Shown here one piece after another: positions 44,720-57,124 of a stretch of 64,000 nucleotides of DNA. Source of the DNA: Toxonevra muliebris. Lineage: Eukaryota; Arthropoda; Insecta; Diptera; Pallopteridae. Numbering within the stretch: the stretch's first letter is position 1; each line of letters opens with the position of its first letter. The DNA lies in the NCBI GenBank assembly GCA_963691655.1, contig OY829329.1, positions 59,967,408 through 60,031,407 on the forward strand. The letters are read 5' to 3'. Below the pieces are notes generated by a model, which searched no databases, was not told the origin of the DNA, and saw nothing but the letters and a program-made list of their open reading frames with translations. The position numbers and the translations under genes are program-made.

Positions 44720-46028
44720 CAGTACCCGCTCGCTTATGTGAACTAATTCAGACAAGCATAGTTCACATAATTGAATTGTTCATATATCCGAATATGTAAA
44801 AATATATGGGGCATTCTTTCTCAAATCAGAGACCCGTCTACGCGTTTTATTTTTGAAAATAAAAATATTACTTAACTTTCTACAAAAAAAGTGGAAAGTT
44901 GTGAAAATATCATCGAAAAACTGAAAAGTCTGTGTCAAATTGGCTGCAACTTAAAAAGAAAAATTTTCTATTTAAATTAAACTGTCCTCAGACCCTTCCC
45001 CACAATATGAACCTAAAGTCGGAAAATGATGTCTTCATATTTTGGTCATATTGCACTAGGCTTAAAACGAAATTTAAAACACAATACGGATTAAAAAAAT
45101 TTAGATTTTGACGAAAATTTTAAGACTTTACAAAGTGGCTGATTTGAGAAAGAATGCCCCATATATGTGGATTTGCCCTTTTCTTCACCACAAAACTACT
45201 CCACTTCAAGTTAATTTCAAACTGTTTTATTATAATAATAAAATTTAAATCATATAAAAGTAATTATTTCATTTTAAACTTATTCGGAATTGTACATAAG
45301 CGATTATTTTATTTTAAATTGTCTTCAGTCGATTGTTTTGCTTTTCTCCTCTGCGTCTCGCGATCAACTCCTCTTATTCCGTTATTTTTAAAAGTTCCTC
45401 CATTCGTTTCGTCCAGTCTTTGTCCATACAGGGACGCATTCGTTAGTAGTTCTACCCACTTCTTGTCGTCCGTTGTAACCTTCCCACATATATGTATGTA
45501 CCTGTATACAGTATGCAACAAAATTGAGCAAATAAAGAGACATTTTTGGGACATGAAAAATACCCAAAAATGACGTCAAATTAAAAAGTATCAGCATAGT
45601 TAAGTTTTCACACATCCAGATAAACAAAAGTAGAAACAGATTTTTTTAATCAGATTATATCTTCAGGTTCAAAAATCTTCAATACCTTACGCTTCATTTT
45701 ACTTAAACATTTATACTTTTGTTTTTTTTTTTTGCTATGTATGTGTTCGAAATGGCAACGCGGAAAAAGTCCTGTTATGAATCCCGTTAATTCAACAATT
45801 CTATTGTATTCTTTTCTATTTTCGTTAAAAGTTTCATACGTACTTAAAAGCAAACAAAAACGAAATTGAAAATAAAATCAAGTAAATTTAAAATACGGTT
45901 CACATAATAGAGATTAGCCTTGTTCACTTTTTAGAACCTCGTGTACAAAAAATATTGGACTTTTTTTTGTTCACTCACTCGTTTGGATGTTCAGATATGC
46001 GAGCGTCTATATAACCGAGCGGGTACTG
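44720..46028. mobile_element. pogo-like (Tc1/mariner superfamily) element, 1.3 kb
   Basis: Ends are CAGTACCCGCTCGCTTAT and, inward from 46028, CAGTACCCGCTCGGTTAT, with TA directly outside both (44718-44719 and 46029-46030). CAGT-starting TIRs and TA duplications fit pogo/Tigger elements. Subterminal GTTCACATAA and related GTTCAC motifs recur on both sides. Interior frames at 45154-45853 are open for up to 139 codons but contain no recognisable DDE or CENP-B-type helix-turn-helix motif; they are read as decayed non-autonomous sequence. A second, smaller element is nested at 44802-45166. Confidence 0.85.
44802..45166. mobile_element. MITE with 28-bp perfect TIRs, nested in the pogo-like element
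   Basis: Positions 44802-44829 and 45139-45166 are perfect inverted copies beginning ATATATGGGGCATTCTTTCT. ATATAT at the outer ends may be part of the TIR or a palindromic target duplication; the sequence cannot separate these. The interior is non-coding. The left-terminal sequence, including GAGACCC just inside, closely resembles the start of the element at 59557. Confidence 0.85.
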
Positions 46029-46030
46029 TA

Positions 46031-47105
46031 CATACATACTTATGTATGAGTTTAGAGTTTTCTATGTTGTTGTTTATTTACTGAATTTTTTTTTCTGTTG
46101 TTTGTTGTTGTTGTTTTGTATGTGTATATGTCTGCTCCCAAAAGTGCATGACTTTACATACAAAGACATTTCACACAATTTTCATATGGCATAAAACAAA
46201 AGAAGAATTATTTTGCTATGAGAGTGTATATATGTCCATGCGTGTATGTGTGTTTATCCACCCACACAAACATAAACGCGTATGTATATGTATACGTAAG
46301 TGTGCAGATTGTGGAAAATATTTTTCCACAAAAATAGTTTGTTTTGTGTTGACAATAAACAATGGCATTGTTTGTATCATTCTCTCTTATTTTTTATTTT
46401 TGCTTGTTTTATGTTGTTGTTGGTGTTTGGTTTTTGCTGTTGCTTTAACTGTTATATTGCCTGTCTCCTCATAGAGTTTTTTTCTAGTATTGCAATAACA
46501 ATAACTTCTATGAAAGTATTTTAATTTAAGCCAAGTTTACAAAATTTATGAGCTTTTTCATATTCGTGATGATTTTAATGATGGAAATTAAATTTAAACA
46601 TATGAAATTTTAATAAAAAGTTATATATGAAATTGAAATAGAGCTTAAACCCTTGTAATTATATATAAATAAATTGAAAATACTTTTATAAAATATTCTA
46701 ATATGAATGAAGAAGAAATTTAATTTAATATCAAAGTTTTATATACAAATGTCACTCATACGCCCAGGTGAACCTTTATAATATATTTATCCATTTATTG
46801 TGGTTTTAAAAGTAAGAAAACTATGCAAATTTTCTACTTTGAATCGTATGTACAATATTTCTTTATAGGAATGAGTAAATAGTTTTTGGTCATAATAGTG
46901 CAAATATTTCTATTTGGGTTTAATTTAGTTGCATGACGTTCATGTCAAAAGCATTATGAGCGAAAAAATAAAATATTTCTTATTATTTAATTGAAAATTT
47001 CTCTTCAAACTCTTGAGGTTTTTAACTGGATTTTAATTGGAAAGTTCCTTATGGAGAGGAGGGGAGAGAGAAATTGTTCCTCCTGAATTATTAGCGATTA
47101 TATTA
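46031..47105. other. Non-coding stretch
   Basis: TTGTTGTTG, TATGTGTATATG and other simple repeats at 46050-46300; AT-rich afterwards. Open frames are low complexity. No gene recognised. Confidence 0.5.
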
Positions 47106-47109
47106 TAAG

Positions 47110-47790
47110 ATAAGGTAACATAAGAAATATTTAAAAATGCAACATTGAGACAAGTTTTATGTCTACATTATTGTACTATATCTTGTGTTCACTTTTTATA
47201 TTCTTTAAATCTACCAGAGACTTATTAATAAATCTTAGCTGATGCTGCGGTGTTGAAGAGCTTAGGTGTTCGTCTCTTAACACTCCAGTGCCAAATATGC
47301 ATACTCTGATCTGACAGCAAGCGGGTTAGACACTAAGAAAGTGGTCTGCCGTCTCTTCACATTCTTCCTCCGAACCACAGGAAGCACAGAAGGCACTAGC
47401 TCCCAGGCCAATCATATTCAAATGTTTGGTCCAAGAGAAGTGATTTGTATATAATTCCAACAGCTGCCTACAGCTCTCTCAGTTAAGTGATAGCATGCTC
47501 TTTGTTTGTCTAAAGCCTCTTAGTTCCTCTCATTTACGATTGTAGGTCAAAGACACAGGCTCTGGACAAGAAAATAAAAAACAGTTTCCAAACCCTTTCT
47601 GCCTAGAAGATCAGCAGATTCATTTCTTGAAATTCCTAAGTGTCTAGGAACTCTTATCAACAGCAGGCTATTGTGTTTTGCAACACAATCAAACCTGAAT
47701 TTCCAAATAATAACCAGTTTGAAAGTGGTTAGAGGATTAAGGAATTTCTGCTTGAAAGACAGAAGCATACAATCTAAACCCAATGAAGTG
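47110..47790 (-). pseudogene. LINE RNase H and C-terminal region, copy 2 of the 22.6-kb family
   Basis: Homologous along its length to 22640-23400. Minus strand: SLGLDCMLLSFKQKF joined directly to LNPLTTFKLVIIWKFRFD, so about 100 bp spanning the Glu and third catalytic blocks are deleted, then SRNESADLLGRKG, the same frameshift after GLETVFYF and the same TGA as copy 1. The C-terminal zinc-knuckle region (47290-47460) is diverged with further stops. A related 3' UTR ends near 47110. This is 5'-truncated and dead. Confidence 0.88.
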
Positions 47791-50200
47791 CAATGAAGTT
47801 TTAGTGAATGATTCAGTAACAAAATCAGGGAATGAGCCTGTGATTGGGCTTGTGACTTCAAATTTAATCATATATCGAGAGATTACTTGTGAATCAAGAT
47901 GTTGGGTACAAATAAAATGGATGGATCAAATATTGTCTTATATTTCTGTGTTTCTTCCTTCCCCGCGCTTCTGTGATAGATATTACTATTGTATGCCATT
48001 TTCATTTTCTTTGATATTATCTTCTATTGAGAAAAAGTAATATTTGCGATTCAGCAAATGGGACGAAGCTCCAAATCTGGCGACCTGACCAATTCCATTG
48101 ACTGAAACACACTATTTCCTTTCAGTTAGAGAAAGCTGAGACATCAGTGCACATTTGCCATTGGTGGAAACGAAAAGTATGAGGAAGTTAAGGAATTTTT
48201 GGCCAACTCATGAAAAGGATTAAAAAGGCTTCAAAAAAATAAATAAATTAAACAAATATACTTTCCCTCTCCCCCCGCTTGCTTTTTTTTCAGTTACTGA
48301 GTTTTCTTTGCGATTTTCTGAGGCAAAAAAATTAAAAATCACTCATACTCCATGTATGCCATATTCCTATTTTTAACCAATTAACTTTTACTACTCATAC
48401 CTACCGTAGACAAAGTGTTAAAACTTGTGATTATATTTTTAGAAATTAATATTTATATTTTGAAATGTTTATTGTATTTTTATAATTGATTTCGTTAAGC
48501 TAATGCTCTCTTCAGCCAATAATAAAGTAGCGATGTAGCAAAACATTCATCATTATTTCACAGAAATCATTACCAAAGAGATAAGAAGAGAAAGCAATGA
48601 AATATAATCAGAGCTCAGCAATCAAATTAACCTTAAATTGCTATCCTTTTATTTTAATATAGTGGTGTATCCACTTGTTTTGTGTCTTTTTTCCTCCAAA
48701 CTCAATTGCAGTTAAATATCATGTTTATGCCGTAAGCATTTGAGTGCTTTTATACATTTCATGGTGTTTAAATTGGTGCTGCGGCTGTTGTACTGCTGCT
48801 GCTGCTGACAAAAGCAGTCACCGGAAAGCGGTGAAGGTATAAAAGGGGTAAAGAAATTAAAGACATAAAACCTAATAAAGATAATATAATATGTATATAA
48901 AAGTAAAAAGGAAGAGAGAAAAGCGAGAGAAGTCAGAAAGAAAGGAATCTCCAAACAATTTTATTACATTATCCACGGGAGGTAAGTACTTAGATGCTGT
49001 TGCCGCTTATAGAAATAAAAGCGTGAAGAGGCATATCAGGTTAGGAAGGCAGCGAAGTAAGTAAGGAAGTAAGCCAGCAAACATACACTAACAGCAGGCG
49101 TTGTTGAACTGAACTCAACCAGCAGAATGGAATGGTAAAAATGAATGAATGAAGTGCTTCATCATTAACATAAATATAATAAAAGTAAAGAGAAAGAATT
49201 CTCGGAAAACAACAACGTAAGAAGAAATAACTGCTTGAAATCATCATGTAACTAGAATTGTTGTGAAATGAGAATGTTTTTTTTTTGTTTGGTTGTACTG
49301 ATTTTTTTTTATTTGTGTTTTTTTTTTTTTTCATGTAATGATAAACTGAAGTTGTTAAAATTTGTTAGTTTATGAACTGATTTTATGCATCGTTAACTTG
49401 CAAAGTGAAATAGTAGTAGAAAGTTGAAAGAAAAACTTGGCATAAAAGAGAAGAAAGAAATTAACAATTGCTGCTTGCCAAGAATGGTGTCTTTACATTT
49501 TTTCTTGCCGTCTTTGTTAAATATGTTCAATATGTTGGTTGCGTAGCAGCAGTAATAATAACGATATCAGTGTTTTTCAACAACAACAGTAATGCATATT
49601 TATTTAGTTGTAGCGTTGGGTCATTCCGCATCATTTCAGTTTGAAAAGTTTAAATATTTTATGACATCAATAAGATAAAAGTTTAATTTGAGAAAACAAA
49701 AACATAGGTTGAGCTTTCACTTGGTTAGCACTGACTGATCTTGCTCTGAACACAGGCATCCTTTAGACCCCACAAGGTCAACTCTTGTGTGGCCTTTGTG
49801 TATTGTATAGATAATTACAGGTTGAGGTAAATACTGGCCTTGAAAGGAGGGGGCTAGCCTTACAGCATGAATTACGAAAACTAATGAAACGAAACATAAG
49901 ATATAATAATAGACAAACAAAACACTTGCTAAGGAAAATGACTAAAACGCTTCCCATCAAAGGAAATTTAGAACATTCATCTGAAATCACAAAAATTAAT
50001 TTTCTAAGCTATTGGAATTTCACCTCATAATTTTAACTAAAAATATTAGTCTACCCAAAGTAACCTTCTTGAAACGTCACCTCTCCCTTTGGGTTGAGTC
50101 ACAGTATTATAATTTCGATAACTCTATTAAATTGCGTTCTTATTTTGAAAAAGAGCTGCAAAACTTCAACTATATTAGTAGCACCAGTCAAACTTAAGTA
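47791..50200. other. Non-coding stretch
   Basis: No confident gene. At 48060-48230 the plus strand has a less AT-rich patch with a coding-like feel, followed by AAAAAAATAAATAAATT; no family is recognised. (TGC)n near 48796-48808 and long T-runs at 49278-49332 are simple repeats. Confidence 0.4.
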
Positions 50201-50204
50201 CTTG

Positions 50205-51135
50205 AAAATTTTATGTATTGCATTTCAAGAATTTTCAAGTGCGATCAAGTATTTTTAAGTATTCTAAATATTTTCAGGTATTTGAATTATTTCTAAGTGT
50301 TTACAATTTTTTAAGTAGCTTCTCAAGGATTTTAAAGTATTTTCAAGTATTTTCAAGTATTATCAAATATTTTCAAGTACTTTCAAGCACAAGTGGATTT
50401 TATTTAAGTATTTCAAATATTGTTAGGTACTTTTCAGAGTTTTAAAAAAGGTGCAATTATTTTTAAGTACTTTCATATATTTTCAATTACTTTCACATAT
50501 TTTGTTGTACTTTCAAGCAAACATGACAATCATGTATAGTATTTCTCCAGTAAGTTCAAGTATTTTCAACTTTTTTCAAGTATACTGAAGTATCTTCAAG
50601 TATCTTCAAGTAATTTCAGGTATTTTTAATTAAAAGCAGTCAGGAGTTTTAAAATTTTCGAAAGTATTGTGAAGTACTCTCGGTTATTTTAAATTTTTTC
50701 CAAAATATTTACAGGGTGCACTAAAGTGTTTTCAAGTATTCTCAAATATTTTCAGTTTTTCCCAGTATTTTCCAGTACTTTCAAGTATTTCACTAATTTT
50801 CAAGTGCTTAAAAAGATTTCAAGCACTTAATATTATCTAAAGTATTTTCAACTACTCTCAAGTATTTTAAAGCTTTTTGAATTTTTTGCAAGTATTTTCA
50901 AGTATTGTTATATACATAAGGTATACATATTCAGGTATTTAAAATGAGTAAAAAGTATTTTCAATTATCAAGTAATCTCAATTATTTTCAAGTATTCTCA
51001 AACATTTTCAAGTACTTTCATGTACAAGCGGCAATGTTTTCAAATATTCTTAAATATTTCAAGTATTTTCAAATACTTTCAACTAGGTTGAAGTATTTAC
51101 AAACATTTTCAAGTATTTTCAAGAATTTCGGTAAA
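50205..51135. repeat. Degenerate minisatellite, TTTTCAAGTA unit (10-12 bp)
   Basis: More than 900 bp of imperfect TTTTCAAGTATT / TTTCAAGTACT copies. Three open frames of 62-75 codons inside it (Phe/Lys/Tyr-rich) are by-products of the repeat. No nested inverted-repeat element was seen in this array. Confidence 0.85.
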
Positions 51136-53715
51136 AAATGAACTGCACTGAATAATGATGGCTCAAGCTTTTCCGTCAAGTAGAGGTGGAATTCACCAAT
51201 TTGTGCATATGTTGCAAAGTTGTTGCAACAACGCCGTCAACCTTGACGTTAACATCATCATTATGGCTGTTGAGCATAGCAGTAGCATTTCCTTTTTGAT
51301 TATTATTATTATTGGTGCTGTCTGCCGCTGCTGTTTTATAATAATACTTCAAAGGAAAACAATACACACATGAGAGTATAGTATACTTAGAGTATACAAA
51401 AATAATATGGCAGCCATATGTTAGATAAGTAGAAAAGAAAAGAAATGTGTGTGCCTGAGAGGGAGAGAAAGGAAAGGATTGAGCTAGAGCATAGCTGAGT
51501 GTATGCTCGTAAGCCAGCAGGTGCGCAAAAAGTATAAAGAAGAACAGCTAGGAAAATATTTTTTGCAAAAACAAAATAAGCAAGCGGAAAAATGCAGAAA
51601 GAAATAAGAAAAATGTATGAAAAATGCAACATAAAATGAATGTGACAAAGAGCAACTATTTTGTTAAAAAAAAAACAAAAAGATAAGAGCAAGAAAAGAT
51701 AGAGGGAGGGACAGAGAAATAGTAGGGTAGAAGGCAAAATACCTGCAGCGTTGGTTGACTTAAAAATGGAACAAAAATAAGCTGCAATTTTATAATTTAT
51801 GATTTTTTAAACTCAGGTTTTAGTTTTCATGCTGTTACTTTTTGAATTCAACTAAAGTTTTTTAATTTCACTATAGTTTTCTGTTTTCTATCTCATTTGC
51901 ACTTATGCATTTTAATTAAGTTCATTGAAATTAATTAATCCTGCTAGTATTATTGCATTTAATTTTTAATCTTTTCATACATGTGTATATAAGCTTGCTT
52001 TTGTTTTTTTAATATTAATTTTGTTTGTTTATTGATGTTATAAATGTACATATGAATATACATATATGTGTACTTTGTGTTATTGTAATATACCAACATA
52101 AGAATAACAATCAGATACAATAATATGCACATAAGTACATATATGTATGTATGAGTTACCCAGTAACATACAAACATTCACCAGTAATATAAAAAAGGGG
52201 AGAAAAAAACAAGTAAAAGCAATAACAAAAATAAAGTAAATTAAATGTTTTAACAGATAAAATGAATTTTCAATTAATTTTACAATTTTAAACCAAAAAA
52301 TAATAATATTAAAAATGCGCATCCAACATATACATACATACATACATACATACAAAAAAAGTAGAAAGTAGTGAACATTTTTTTTTGTATGCACACATAT
52401 ATTTTTATAAAGCTGCGGTTTTTGTTTCATTCTTTCGATCGTTCTGTTGATTTGCCTGCAAGCAAAAACCGTATCCGCAAAATATTTCATGAGGTTTTGC
52501 AATTATAATTGAAAAAATTGTACTTGTATGGCACATTGTACTGAACAGTATTGAAAATTTAAGAATTAATTATATAATAAAAATAAAAAATATATATTGA
52601 ATAACAGCTTTTCAGCATGGAATCCATCAATCGTCAATAAGACTCTAATTAGTAGCATTTAACACATATTATGCGCATAAGTAAGTACGTATAGCATACA
52701 GATCATAAGAGTATAGATTATGCATACTTGAAATTTTCAAGCATAAAGCTCACGTGTGAATACTGAAATCCCCGCAGCTAATCTAAGATAAGGTTTCTCT
52801 CTATTAGCTTATATCATCACGAAGGATATGATGAATTCAGAGTGTACTCATTGCTGTAATGACTACACATGTAGAGAGAGGCTTACAATAATTGTGATTT
52901 TCCTTATATAAATATATAAAATATTGATTCCAGTGTTAGTCAACGTGCAATACTTGGTTTTAGCCAAGGCTTTCTGGAATTGATGAGGGCCATTAAGAGT
53001 TAGATCAAAAAAGCAAAAGTGACATTTGGTATGTTGGATATCTGTCATAATATGATATTCAACGAGGAGTTGCCTCGCATCTCCTCCAATCTTGTATTCA
53101 GACTGTCAGAAGTGCCAAAAATGATTGAATGGGGAAAGGAGTTTACCTGAACAATGGTTTCATGATATCAAAATGTAGCTTTTGCTGATTTATGTTTGCA
53201 TGTGTTAAAATAACTTTTTTGTTTTGAAGGAAGGTGAAAGAGGGAGAAAACCAAATCCTTTCCTTGTCCTTGTGTTCACCCCTGGTAAGGAAATATGCCA
53301 CATTCCGTAAAGGCTACGAGAACACCTGAAAGAACTGAAACCAGCCAAATTGGCAACAACTAGAAAAAGTTAGAAGCAACTATTAAGAAACGAATTCGTT
53401 AGTGCATTGCCATCGTTGATGTCCCATACCTTACTAGGATTTAAAAAATGTGTGAAATATCACTTTTGATAACGTAGAATCCAGTCCGACTAAGAGAAAA
53501 ACAATGTAACTCTTTTCTTTTATAGTTCAACGGCCTATCGAGGACCTAAACAGAGCTTTTCGTAACCATTCTTATTGTGAGTAATATTTGTAAACAAATT
53601 GAAGGGGCAAAGGGAAGGGAAAAGTTTTTCTTGACCAATTTTGACTCTTGAAGATTTGCCATTGTCAATCAAGAAGTGGTGCGGTGTAAAAATATTAGTA
53701 TTTTTTATTTTTGAC
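51136..53715. other. Non-coding stretch
   Basis: AT-rich with (CATA)n at about 52330-52353, GAGAG-rich DNA at 51455-51480 and 51700-51715. Around 53370-53500 the plus strand has ATIKKRIR...CIAIVDVPYLTRI, which faintly recalls the C-terminus of mariner-like transposases; too weak to call. No gene recognised. Confidence 0.4.
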
Positions 53716-53719
53716 CTTT

Positions 53720-53793
53720 CACCGTGCCGAGCATGCAACCCGGGCACTCTGCGTAGAAGTTCAGTACACTATTCACTAAGCTATAGCGATGAC
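53720..53793 (-). mobile_element. tRNA-derived sequence, SINE-head-like
   Basis: On the minus strand, GCTATAGCTTAGTGAATAG (A-box-like) is followed by GGGTTGCATGC (degenerate B box) about 40 bp on. Acceptor stem pairing is absent. It resembles the heads at 16.6 and 17.4 kb in overall layout and orientation. A SINE head or tRNA pseudogene. Confidence 0.45.
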
Positions 53794-54114
53794 AGAGTGA
53801 TACAGAGGGATTAGAGAGTCAGACATTAAAACGCACAAAAACGAAATTGTAAAAATATTGTGACATTTGCTGGCATAAATGGAATTAGAAAATTCTACGA
53901 AAAATGAAACGATTAAAAACCGTAGCCTTTTTCAATGGTAAAGATGGAAAGTGACTAAGTCTAATGAAATATCTATGTTCAGAGTATATTAAGGTTTTGG
54001 AAAGAATATGTCTCGCAGTTGCTTAATGGATTTAACGTCAATATTTGTTGATCTTTCGTTGCCCAATTGGCTAAAAATTAAAACAGCTGTGAGATCTGCC
54101 TAATAAGTTTTCTA

Positions 54115-54260
54115 AAACGGGTGGTGAAGAGCTTACAAATCGCTTGCGTGAGCTACTGTGCAGAACATGCTGGAACAAAAGCATGTCCATTGGATTAAAA
54201 TCTTAGCGTATTCTGTCCAAATTCAAACAAAGAATGATCCTACGACTTTTTGAAGTGAAA
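54115..54260 (+). pseudogene. LINE reverse transcriptase scrap, RTE-like
   Basis: GEELTNRLRELLCRTCWNKS followed by diverged sequence resembles the segment before the reverse-transcriptase core in RTE-like LINEs (GxELTxxLHxLICKIWxxExMPxDW...). The Trp and following motif are lost. Weak but family-consistent with the RTE-like fragment at 19.6 kb. Confidence 0.45.
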
Positions 54261-54459
54261 CTTTTTTAGCGAGGGTAAATCGAAAATTTTGAAACGGAAG
54301 TCATGTTGTTGTTGCACTCATACGAAACTAATAAGAAACGAAGTTATGCAGTTGTTATTCGGCAGCAAACAATCAAGCAGAGAGACGACTTCCCGCTGTT
54401 TTATCGCATGTGCTTTAGTGAGAGAGTCGATATAGAAGTCTTGGCTTGATTGCATTTAA

Positions 54460-56263
54460 CCTTAGACCCGTGTATGGTCTACCTCCTTGTTTATCGTGTA
54501 CCTGGGCATAGCATGCCTATGATTTTTTTTCATATAAAATGTATAGTAGGTGTGATTTTATTGGTAAGTTTTTACCATCAATTAAAAGTTACGTAAAGGT
54601 AAACCAATTTTATTGTCTATCTAGGTACAAAAAAATTTTGTTTGAGGTATAAATAAAAGATAAAATATAAATTCAAAAGCAAAACTGCTTTTTATGGATA
54701 ATTTGTGCTGGTTTGAAAAAAGTGATACATGGTAAATTTTTGTGTATTTTATTCTAAATTATGAAAAAAATTATGAATAAGAAAGAAGTTGATGAAAATT
54801 AAAGAAAGTAATAAAAATTATAAATGAATCAAGAGTGTTTAATTATTCTGGTGATGCTCCTCGTCGTCGTTTAAGTGGTGCCTAAGTTGATGTTGATGGT
54901 TGAGATGAAACTGATTGAGCCTCGCTATTTGAAGCACTTTCAAACAAAACAGTGTCATCAAACTCGGCTTCTTCTGCTTGTTTCTCTGGATTTCATATGT
55001 AACAATCAATACATACACAAATACAGTGTCGTCGTTGACACGCAGATGTTCCACATATATCACAAACTATGCTTGTTTTCACATCTTGTAAAGCAAAAGA
55101 CACAACGTTTTGCTAACTAATTTTATTGCATATTTCACAGAAAATTTTAGTGATGGGTCCATCAAATTTGTGCTGACTTCTTTGGGTTTCTTGGGTTATA
55201 CATCACTCCAGGATTAATTGGTACTGGTACTGTTAGGGTACCGTGTACACCTTGTTGCTCAGCATCATCTTCTAAATTTTGAAGTTCCAATTTTTCAGCT
55301 AAATCATTTGCAGCATTTTCAACACGAAAATCTGGCAATGGATTGTAAACAGTATCAATATCAGATGCATCGTCGTATGGAATATTTTCGCTTTCACTAT
55401 CAAAGCCTTCAGTATCAGTCAAATCATATCTCTATTTGTTATTAGCAATATTACGACTTGTCCGACCAAACTATTTGCTCCTGTTTCATCGTCGTTATCT
55501 GAATCTAAAGTGTGAAAATGTTCATCAATATACTTTTCTTCCTCAATCGATAGTCCACCCTTGTTTTGATTTCTTATTCGACAAAAACAACTCTTTTCCA
55601 TCTATCGTTTGACTATCCATATTGCTGTTGAAAAACACAACTCAACTAACTAAACCTAAAAAGTAAAATTTAACAAACAAAAAAATGATGGTGACACACA
55701 TACACTTCAAAAATCATTCAAATAATTAATTTATAAATCTACTTACTTTACTAACTTAATAAATTATTACTGCACAGATAAACACACAAAAGCACAGGAA
55801 ACTCAACAGAAATCAAATGAAATAAACAACTATAAAACCCAAAGTAACTAAACACGTACGCTTCCTTTGTATTTCGCAAGGAACTAAATATATGAAATTT
55901 ATACTCTATAGATAGAAGTAAATACAAAGAATATAACTAAATCGAATACAGACAGTCGCCAATACAAAAAATTTTAAATTTATGGAAAAAACCAAAACTG
56001 TTAAAAAAAAATTCATTGTTGCATATAAAATATACTAAAAAAACCCATGGGCATACTATGCCCCGATACACGATAAACAAATCCTATGTTTGCGGGGATA
56101 CACCCACCACCACAGCCACTTTATTGACGAAGTTTTTATGGTTTTGTGTTCTAATCAACCGCAGCTTTCAGACTATTTTTACTTTTATTGGTGTTTATGA
56201 ATACTAATTTTTTTAGTTTGAAAAAAAGCATGGGCATGCTATAGTAGATACACGGGTCTAAGG
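54460..56263. mobile_element. piggyBac element, internally deleted (1.8 kb)
   Basis: Ends are CCTTAGACCCGTGTAT on the left and the same 16 bp read inward from 56263, each flanked by TTAA (54456-54459 and 56264-56267), the obligatory piggyBac target. Subterminal inverted blocks include GGGCATAGCATGCC and GGGCATAGTATGCCC, plus GTTTATCGTGTA on both sides. The interior holds minus-strand pieces of a transposase N-terminus (55162-55601) and C-terminus (about 54840-55160), but the catalytic DDD core is missing. TIRs are intact enough to have been mobilised by a relative. Confidence 0.92.
54840..55601 (-). pseudogene. piggyBac transposase remnant, core deleted
   Basis: From 55601 on the minus strand: an acidic N-terminus (LSIEEEKYIDEHFHTLDSDN), then after a frameshift TEGFDSESENIPYDDASDID and a Val/Pro/Asn-rich linker ending NPRNPKKSAQI. 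Directly after come a Cys-rich segment, CEICNK...VCDICGTSACQRRHC, matching the C-terminal zinc-binding domain of piggyBac transposases. In a complete protein about 400 residues with the catalytic aspartates lie between these parts, so this is a typical internal deletion. Element family is inferred from TTAA ends plus acidic N-terminus and Cys-rich C-terminus. Confidence 0.7.
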
Positions 56264-56296
56264 TTAACTGAACTTTCCTTTTATGTGTTATATACG

Positions 56297-57038
56297 CAAG
56301 AATGATAGAATACAAGATTACTTCAATAAGTTGATCAAAATTGCCTCTCTCTACGGATGTCGTCACAAGTCAAATTTTTAAAGAGAGAGCGATGGAGACT
56401 ATATACATTTTATACGTGAACAATTTGACCATTGGTATGAAATGTGGAAATAAATGATATTTATTAATATTAATTCTGTTATTTGCAGATACAAATATAA
56501 AGTTAAATATTAATAGTTATTTGTCTTCATTATACAAGTTAAAATATTTAACTTTTCATTCAAAATATGTGCCACAAATGTAGCGATCACGTTGCTTCAT
56601 AAAACGCAGTAATAAAAATCCAAAGAATTAAATAACATAAAACATAGAAAAGACGACAAATATCATTTTTATTATAATTTTTTGAATCAGGTCTAATAAA
56701 AAAAAATTAAAAAAATTAATGTTAATACTACCGAAACGATATTCCAATTTTCGACGCTCGCACTACCAGATACTTTGCAAAAATTGGATATCCTTAGTGT
56801 GAAATTTAATGTGGAATTGATGAAGAGTAAAACATTTACTTTTGGATTCAAACCGAGATTAGATTTTTTTCATTTTAGCCAACTAAATTTTTCAGCGTCC
56901 TGATAATGCACTGTTTATATGTAAATGCAAATAAAGAAATTGACAATCTACGTCACCGACACAAAAGCTTTCGCTTAATTTTGTGAGAGCTTAATAACGG
57001 AGATGCGCGTGGCGTAATCTTGTATTCTATCATTCTTC
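56297..57038. mobile_element. MITE (742 bp) with 24-bp perfect TIRs and 9-bp duplication
   Basis: Positions 56298-56321 and 57014-57037 are perfect inverted copies (AAGAATGATAGAATACAAGA...). TTATATACG lies at 56288-56296 and 57039-57047, a perfect 9-bp direct repeat. Nine-bp duplications point to Mutator-like elements; an 8-bp reading would allow hAT or P. Interior is non-coding AT-rich. It begins 33 bp after the right end of the piggyBac element. Confidence 0.85.
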
Positions 57039-57124
57039 TTATATACGTGTACTAAGTCGTGTGTCTGCCGATAAGTGTAGAGAGTATCAACAGAGGAAAA
57101 GCAACAACAACAATAGAGAGAAGA

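Noticed and set aside
45154..45573. 139-codon frame as pogo transposase
   Set aside because: No CENP-B-type helix-turn-helix or DDE blocks are visible; it also starts inside the nested MITE's terminal repeat.
52080..52502. Minus-strand 140-codon frame
   Set aside because: Ile/Phe/Cys/His-rich low-complexity sequence over CATA repeats, no domain or start context.
53370..53500. mariner transposase C-terminus
   Set aside because: Only a few residues (KKRIR, LTRI) resemble the family; upstream motifs are absent.
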